A DNA stretch of 64,000 bases, from positions 59,994-123,993 of the forward strand of contig DJPX01000018.1 of NCBI GenBank assembly GCA_002438635.1. Reading direction: 5' to 3'. Shown here piece by piece: positions 59,554-64,000 of this stretch. The stretch comes from Bacteroidales bacterium UBA6401. GTDB taxonomy: Bacteria; Bacteroidota; Bacteroidia; Bacteroidales; UBA932. Made by a program: the position numbers and the translations under genes. The notes below the pieces were generated by a model. It saw nothing but the letters and a program-made list of their open reading frames with translations. It was not told the DNA's origin and ran no database searches. The number at the start of each line of letters is the position of its first letter. The stretch's first letter is position 1.

Positions 59554-62526
59554 CTATATGATTTCAGATGTTAAATAAGAGTACAGCGTTGGCTCCACCG
59601 GGTATGAAAGGGTATATCCGATCTCTACTGCAGTCGCGCTAGTGGCTGGCATAACTATCTGTTTTAAAAGACCTTCGTGACGTATTGGCCCTAAATAATA
59701 AAATTCTTTAGACTCGTCGTCATCTTTATTTTTTCTAACAAATAATTCCATATCTATACCTAATTCAGCGCTATTCACCGCATATCTAACATCCTTCGAG
59801 TCTAGTGTATGTTTGCTTTTGGATATGGCTATTAGATGCGCATTATCTATGAAACGATCTTCGTATTTAATAGTATCACTGATATCTTCAGACTTATTGT
59901 AATTTATAAAAACCGGATAAGTGCGTGTTCTCTCATCGTATTTATACCCTCCTATATTCAAAGCCACTACATTTTTCTCCCAACATAGAAGCCTGCAGAC
60001 ATCCTCATAGGTATATTTCTGGCCAATCGCAAAGGCTGAACCTGGTTTTCGTCTTGAGTATCTGTCTTTATATCGTTGAAGAGCAAAGTCTAGTATCTGC
60101 ACAAGTTCGCTTCTGAATACTTCTGAGCATAAGCACTGAGAAAATGCACTTGAAACTACATATTCTCCAGTGTGATTTCCTTTTATAATGGCCAATTCAG
60201 AATATCTTTCTTTACTCGTTCCTATAGCGTAAAAAGTACCAGACATAATATTCAGCACATTCGATTTAGTTATATCATTTATACTAATGCCATAATGCTT
60301 TAACATTCTTTTTTCCCACTCTTCCACTATATCTTTTTTCCCATCTAGGATTACACTAAGCATCTCCAGTTCATGTATACGCTTTCCACTAGCGAACTTC
60401 TCACTAATAAAAGTCAAATAATCCTTTTGAGAAGATGATAATGTATCTTCAAGGGCGTCATATCTTACTAGGAAATCATAATACGATCCTGCACAGTAAA
60501 TCATGCGCATAGGGTCAAGCGCCTGATGTTCATCGAATTCTATTAACTTAGGGCGTCTACCAAGCTTCTGTTTTAAATCCAAATACTCTTCTTTTAGCAG
60601 CTTGCCATTATTCATCCGGGCTTTATCGATAGAGGCGAAGATCTTCTTTTTCGATATTTCATCGAAATAAATTGAGGATGCGCCTTTTAGACTGGCATTG
60701 CCTTCCATCATAAATCGACGTATGTTGTCTTTATTCCCACTTCTATCTCCATATAAAGCTATGGGTATAAGATAATTATTATTATAATTGGCTATAAAAT
60801 CCAGAATTACCACATACTCCTTCCCTTCAGCCTTTCGCAATCCGCGTCCGAGCTGCTGCACGAACACTATCGCAGATTCTGTAGGTCGTAACATAATCAC
60901 CTGATTAATTTCCGGGATATCTACTCCTTCGTTAAAAATATCCACAGTGAAGATATAGTCAAGTCTCTCTATGGAGCCTGAAGGTGCTGTGAGCAGTTTT
61001 ATCGCTTGCTCTCTTTCGCATTGACTATTATCCCCACTCAAAAATGTGGTCTTATAGATGCCCGTTTCATTAAACTTCCTCGAGAGTTCTTCAGCTTCCT
61101 GTTTCCTACTACAGAACACCAACCCTCTAACCCTATCGCCACTAAATCCATAGTATTCAGCCGCTTTGATTATCTGCCTAACTCTTTCGTCCGATATCAG
61201 TTTGTTAAAATTGCCGATGTTTTCAGGATTACCATCCAAGACTAAATCTTGTATCCCGAAATAGTGAAATGGGCAGAGCAAATCGTTTTCGAGAGCGGTT
61301 TGAAGCCTTATCTCACAAGCAATATTATGGTTAAACAGATTATATACATCAAAGCCATCACCTCTTTGAGGCGAAGCTGACATACCTAGCAAAAACTCTG
61401 GAGTAAAATAATTGATTATTTTCTGATATCCATCTGACCCTGTTCTATGACACTCGTCTAATACTATGATACTAAAATGTTGAGGTGAAAAAAGTCGCGA
61501 CCTTACATCATCCTTAGAGAGCATCTGCATAGTAGAAAAAACGAAATCGGCTTTCTTTAATTTAGCGAGGTCCTGATTACTGCCAGATAGCAATTCCATA
61601 GAAAATCCAGAGCCAAAGACTGCTTGGTAACTCTTGAGCGCTTGTCTATTAATCTGCTCACGATGAGAGAGAAACAGTACTTTTTTAGTTCGAAGTAGCG
61701 ACCTTGCAAATAAATTTCTAATCGCAAATGCTGAAGCAAATGTCTTTCCTGTTCCTGTGGCCGATATAAGAAGTGCTCTGCTTTTGCCCTCCCTAATTAA
61801 TTTCTCAATATTGAAACTAAAATCCTCTTGCATGGCATTAGGCACAATAACTTTGCTCGTGGAAAGATCTAGTGAGCTTGTAAGTTTTTTAAGAAGAAGC
61901 CTATCTTGAGTCTTTTCTTCATACTCTTTCTTATACTCCTCTCTGCATTTAGAGTAAGACACCGAGCTATTCCATATTGAATTGAACTCAGCTTCTATAT
62001 CCTGCGCATACTGTCCCTCAGATTTAGAGACGAGCATAGTATTCCACTCATGGTTCTTAGTAATGGCGTTTTGTGTTAAATTAGAACTTCCGACCAATAT
62101 CTTCAAATCACCATTTTCGTAGTGAAATAGATAACCTTTTGTGTGAAATCCTACGCCAGAGTCCCCGGTTCTGTACATTCTCACTTGCAGATTAGTAAGC
62201 GAATTCAACAGATCAAGAGCACGTGGGTCACTGAACATAAGATAATCAGTGGTGAGAATTCTTCCCGGTATCCCCTTTTCCTCCATTTCCTTCAAATAAC
62301 CCAGGAATGGGACCAATCCTCCTGAAGTAATAAAAGCAACAGACATGAATAGTTCATCGCAACCTTTCATCTGCTCTATTATAACATCTCTAACTGTTTC
62401 ATTTCCAGCATTTGAGACAAAACTAGGTGTAAAACGCTCCTGCGCTTCTATGGAAGAATCTACGAAGGCCTTTCGGTATCCATCTACTAGATGAGATGTG
62501 TGATATTGTGCTTTTTCTTGAGGCAT
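59554..62526 (-). CDS. PLD-nuclease / superfamily 2 helicase / DUF3427 protein
   Basis: The 990-residue protein has an N-terminal phospholipase-D-like nuclease domain (HTKGYLFHYENGDLKILVGS with SSNLT, about residues 127-152), an SF2 helicase core (Walker A SATGTGKTFASAF about 255, DECH box about 356, SASPQRGDGFD, motif VI QQLGRGLRKAEG) and a C-terminal DUF3427-type region (GQKYTYEDVCRLLCWEK and EFYYLGPIRHEG, about residues 850-970). Proteins of this layout occur in accessory regions and resemble DNA-targeting defence or repair enzymes; the function here is inference. It is divergent from a serine recombinase gene, which supports a mobile or defence context. Confidence 0.82.
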   Translation of the reverse strand: MPQEKAQYHTSHLVDGYRKAFVDSSIEAQERFTPSFVSNAGNETVRDVIIEQMKGCDELFMSVAFITSGGLVPFLGYLKEMEEKGIPGRILTTDYLMFSDPRALDLLNSLTNLQVRMYRTGDSGVGFHTKGYLFHYENGDLKILVGSSNLTQNAITKNHEWNTMLVSKSEGQYAQDIEAEFNSIWNSSVSYSKCREEYKKEYEEKTQDRLLLKKLTSSLDLSTSKVIVPNAMQEDFSFNIEKLIREGKSRALLISATGTGKTFASAFAIRNLFARSLLRTKKVLFLSHREQINRQALKSYQAVFGSGFSMELLSGSNQDLAKLKKADFVFSTMQMLSKDDVRSRLFSPQHFSIIVLDECHRTGSDGYQKIINYFTPEFLLGMSASPQRGDGFDVYNLFNHNIACEIRLQTALENDLLCPFHYFGIQDLVLDGNPENIGNFNKLISDERVRQIIKAAEYYGFSGDRVRGLVFCSRKQEAEELSRKFNETGIYKTTFLSGDNSQCEREQAIKLLTAPSGSIERLDYIFTVDIFNEGVDIPEINQVIMLRPTESAIVFVQQLGRGLRKAEGKEYVVILDFIANYNNNYLIPIALYGDRSGNKDNIRRFMMEGNASLKGASSIYFDEISKKKIFASIDKARMNNGKLLKEEYLDLKQKLGRRPKLIEFDEHQALDPMRMIYCAGSYYDFLVRYDALEDTLSSSQKDYLTFISEKFASGKRIHELEMLSVILDGKKDIVEEWEKRMLKHYGISINDITKSNVLNIMSGTFYAIGTSKERYSELAIIKGNHTGEYVVSSAFSQCLCSEVFRSELVQILDFALQRYKDRYSRRKPGSAFAIGQKYTYEDVCRLLCWEKNVVALNIGGYKYDERTRTYPVFINYNKSEDISDTIKYEDRFIDNAHLIAISKSKHTLDSKDVRYAVNSAELGIDMELFVRKNKDDDESKEFYYLGPIRHEGLLKQIVMPATSATAVEIGYTLSYPVEPTLYSYLTSEII

Positions 62527-62645
62527 TATCTGCTCGTGTAAAAATTAGTTTTCAGTAAAATTCGTATTATTCTTAGTCTTTACTCTTTGTTTTTTGTATT
62601 TTGAATTTTCTTAAAATTAATTACTTTCAGATACCAAACTAAATT

Positions 62646-63263
62646 ATGAATTATGGGTACATTAGGGTCAGCAGTAACAAGCAGACCGTCGAGAATCAAA
62701 GATTTGAAATAACGAACTTCTGCATTGAAAATCGCCTTTCTATTAACGGATGGATAGAAGAGACCATAAGTGGGACAAAGTCTGTAGATAAGCGGCGACT
62801 CGGAAAATTGCTCAAAAAAGTTAAAAGGGATGATCTTATCATTTGCGCTGAACTTTCGCGTCTCGGAAGAAATCTTTTTATGATTATGGAAATACTAAAT
62901 ATCTGCATGGGTAAAGGCTGTAGAGTCTGGACTATAAAAGAGGGTTATCGTCTTGGTGATGATATTCCGAGCAAGGTACTTGCATTTGCATTCGGGTTAT
63001 CTGCTGAAATCGAAAGAAAACTCATATCTCAAAGAACTAAGGAAGCGCTTGCAAGAAAAAAGGCAGAAGGAACTAAATTAGGGCGTCCTGCGGGCAAGCC
63101 TAATGCTCCTCAAAAGCATAAACTCTATCATAAACGCGACCTCATCAAAAAACTTTTAAGTACAGGTACTTCCAAGTACGAGATCGCACGAATATGCAAA
63201 GTGGATCGTAAAACACTCTATCGATTCCTCCGCTCCGACCTGATGACTTTTATTGGTCGATAA
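62646..63263 (+). CDS. Serine site-specific recombinase (Mpi/invertase-like)
   Basis: The 205-residue protein is a small serine recombinase: catalytic Ser about residue 9 in NYGYIRVSSNKQTVENQRFE, the conserved ICAELSRLGRN (about 62-72), the long helix E region ending EIERKLISQRTKEALARKK, and a C-terminal HTH (STGTSKYEIARICKVDRKTLYRFL, key part YEIARICKVDRKTLYRFL). Length and the TVENQRFE segment resemble the master DNA invertase Mpi of Bacteroides, which flips many promoters. A resolvase role is possible. No obvious invertible promoter pair lies beside it in this window. Confidence 0.85.
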   Translation: MNYGYIRVSSNKQTVENQRFEITNFCIENRLSINGWIEETISGTKSVDKRRLGKLLKKVKRDDLIICAELSRLGRNLFMIMEILNICMGKGCRVWTIKEGYRLGDDIPSKVLAFAFGLSAEIERKLISQRTKEALARKKAEGTKLGRPAGKPNAPQKHKLYHKRDLIKKLLSTGTSKYEIARICKVDRKTLYRFLRSDLMTFIGR

Positions 63264-63510
63264 AAGTCAACTGTTTTTTTGCCATTATTCTCTTGCTTTA
63301 TAAATCAAGCGAATATAGTAAAAAAATTGATATGTTGTTCTAATTCTTTTTGGGGCAGACAATTTCGAAGCCTTTAAATATCGTTATGCAATATGAATAC
63401 AATGCGTATTTGAAAAGAAATCTAACTTTGTAAATTTTGAATACTTCCGCATTATTTTCTCTTGCCAAAGAACTTAATCTTTGCTTAAACATTTATTAAC
63501 AGATTCCGCT

Positions 63511-63571
63511 GACGCTCCATCCCGATCCACGCCGTTCGCACTGAGGTGCGAAAGTAGGTTGAGGGCGTCTA
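63511..63571. other. Candidate structured RNA around a perfect hairpin
   Basis: TTCGCAC-TGAG-GTGCGAA (63535-63552) is a perfect stem with a 4-nt loop. Outer bases GACGC (63511-63515) and GCGTC (63565-63569) can close a larger fold. The 3' flank AAGTAG resembles that of the hairpin at 32300-32313. Confidence 0.35.
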
Positions 63572-63759
63572 GTCTTTATCAAGTGGACTGCACCACCAAA
63601 TGTTGTATGAGTTAGGGCTCTTTATTCTATTTAAACAGGTATCCTATTGCTAGTAATTGGGTATACGTAAAAATGTTTTTCACCTTTGACATTTTTAACT
63701 ATCTATATTGCAATAAGATGATCATTCTGCGACGCGACAGTGTATATCTATTTTTTACG

Positions 63760-63767
63760 CAAAGATA
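63760..63767 (-). promoter_or_regulatory. Minus-strand -7 box
   Basis: TATCTTTG on the minus strand matches TAnnTTTG and is followed by CG. A GTTG at about 17 nt upstream is a weak -33. It would drive a transcript across the gene-poor stretch toward the recombinase 3' end. Confidence 0.4.
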
Positions 63768-63831
63768 ACTATAGACCTACATGCCAACTGTTTAGCAATT
63801 CGATGTTTATGTGTTTTTACTGGATTCTGTA

Positions 63832-64000
63832 TTATTTCCCCGATTGCCCGGAAAGGTATTTATTGATAAGCTTTAGAGTTGAGATATGGTCCCGTTGAGT
63901 GCTGACGATATCCTCCATATCTTTCATCCTAATTTTCATTCCGGACATTTCCTTTTTCGCATAGTCTAGAGCCAACATTTTCTCGTGCAGCGCCTTAGAC
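63832..64000 (-). CDS. C-terminus of a coiled-coil protein (5' part outside window)
   Basis: The frame enters from the right edge and ends at TAA 63832-63834. The visible 55 residues (KALHEKMLALDYAKKEMSGM ... LINKYLSGQSGK) are strongly helical with heptad-like hydrophobics and many Met and Lys, as in a coiled coil. No catalytic motif is visible. A transposase accessory ORF is possible given the recombinase nearby, but I cannot support that from this fragment. Confidence 0.55.
   Translation of the reverse strand, partial: SKALHEKMLALDYAKKEMSGMKIRMKDMEDIVSTQRDHISTLKLINKYLSGQSGK

Larger units (their letters stand above)
63264..63831. other. 568-nt gene-poor stretch after the recombinase
   Basis: No substantial frame is seen. 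It holds a perfect hairpin (63535-63552), a minus-strand -7 box (63760-63767) with a 21-codon frame below it (63627-63692), and TAACTTTG (63423-63430) on the plus strand. It may contain a structured RNA read on the minus strand. Confidence 0.5.

Noticed and set aside
63511..63571. SRP RNA or tmRNA gene
   Set aside because: The conserved SRP loop sequence and the tmRNA tRNA-like ends are absent.
63627..63692. 21-codon minus-strand frame (MSKVKNIFTYTQLL...) below a -7 box
   Set aside because: Too short to support without conservation; kept only as part of the possible RNA region.

Overview
The window is a stretch of Bacteroidales-type chromosome (phylum Bacteroidota). The evidence is a SusC/SusD pair, many Bacteroidota-only families (DUF3078, S46 dipeptidyl-peptidase, FISUMP and BACON lipoproteins, short archaeal-type prolyl-tRNA synthetase), SPII lipoproteins with almost no Shine-Dalgarno sites, and promoters of the TTTG / TAnnTTTG type. 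I see no rRNA, tRNA or CRISPR array. The species cannot be named from the sequence alone.

Layout. 1-3.5 kb (minus): partial lpxD, a FadL-like porin and an aromatic-rich lipoprotein. 3.6-14.5 kb: housekeeping genes proS, a DUF3078 protein, tilS, sppA (minus), hisS, a chorismate mutase overlapping a DAHP synthase, a DUF1846 protein and an acyltransferase. 14.5-18.4 kb: AT-rich accessory genes for secreted, barrel and lipoproteins, with two tandem hairpins, a tiny Cys-rich ORF and a foldback element. 18.7-32.2 kb: a beta-1,3-glucan utilisation locus (SusC, SusD, binding lipoprotein, GH16, GH128, a 56-residue small protein and a fimbrillin/BACON lipoprotein, all minus), divergent from a membrane-anchored propeller/Y_Y_Y/LuxR-HTH regulator. 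32.3-44.6 kb: nucleotide and NAD salvage (cdd, a DNPH1-like dNMP N-glycosidase, pncB, pncA) with fabD, nifJ, a TPR lipoprotein, a HTH-only LysR protein and a clostripain-like lipoprotein. 44.6-57.2 kb: a TonB-dependent receptor operon with two partner surface proteins and a FISUMP lipoprotein, then a PPC protein, an S46 peptidase, a LemA-like protein and small membrane proteins. 57.3-64 kb: a small barrel protein, aspA, a PLD-helicase-DUF3427 protein, a divergent Mpi-like serine recombinase, a gene-poor stretch and the end of a coiled-coil protein.

How the genes work together. In the glucan locus, GH16 and GH128 would cut beta-1,3-glucan at the surface, the lipoproteins would hold it, SusCD would import it, and the divergent regulator would sense it; two direct repeats upstream of the susC promoter are candidate binding sites. 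pncB, pncA and the clostripain gene overlap by 4 nt each, as do the DNPH1 gene and the lipoprotein after it.

The most unusual observation is a roughly 90-115 nt element present in four copies. Two copies sit in the long 5' leaders of the DNPH1-like gene and of pncB. Two sit directly before strong intrinsic terminators (about 52.1 kb and 57.3 kb). All share a near-invariant core beginning ATGATG; the two leader copies also share complementary arms (CTTAGTAA and TTACTAAG). It could be a cis-regulatory RNA of nucleotide/NAD salvage or a small mobile repeat; the sequence alone does not decide.
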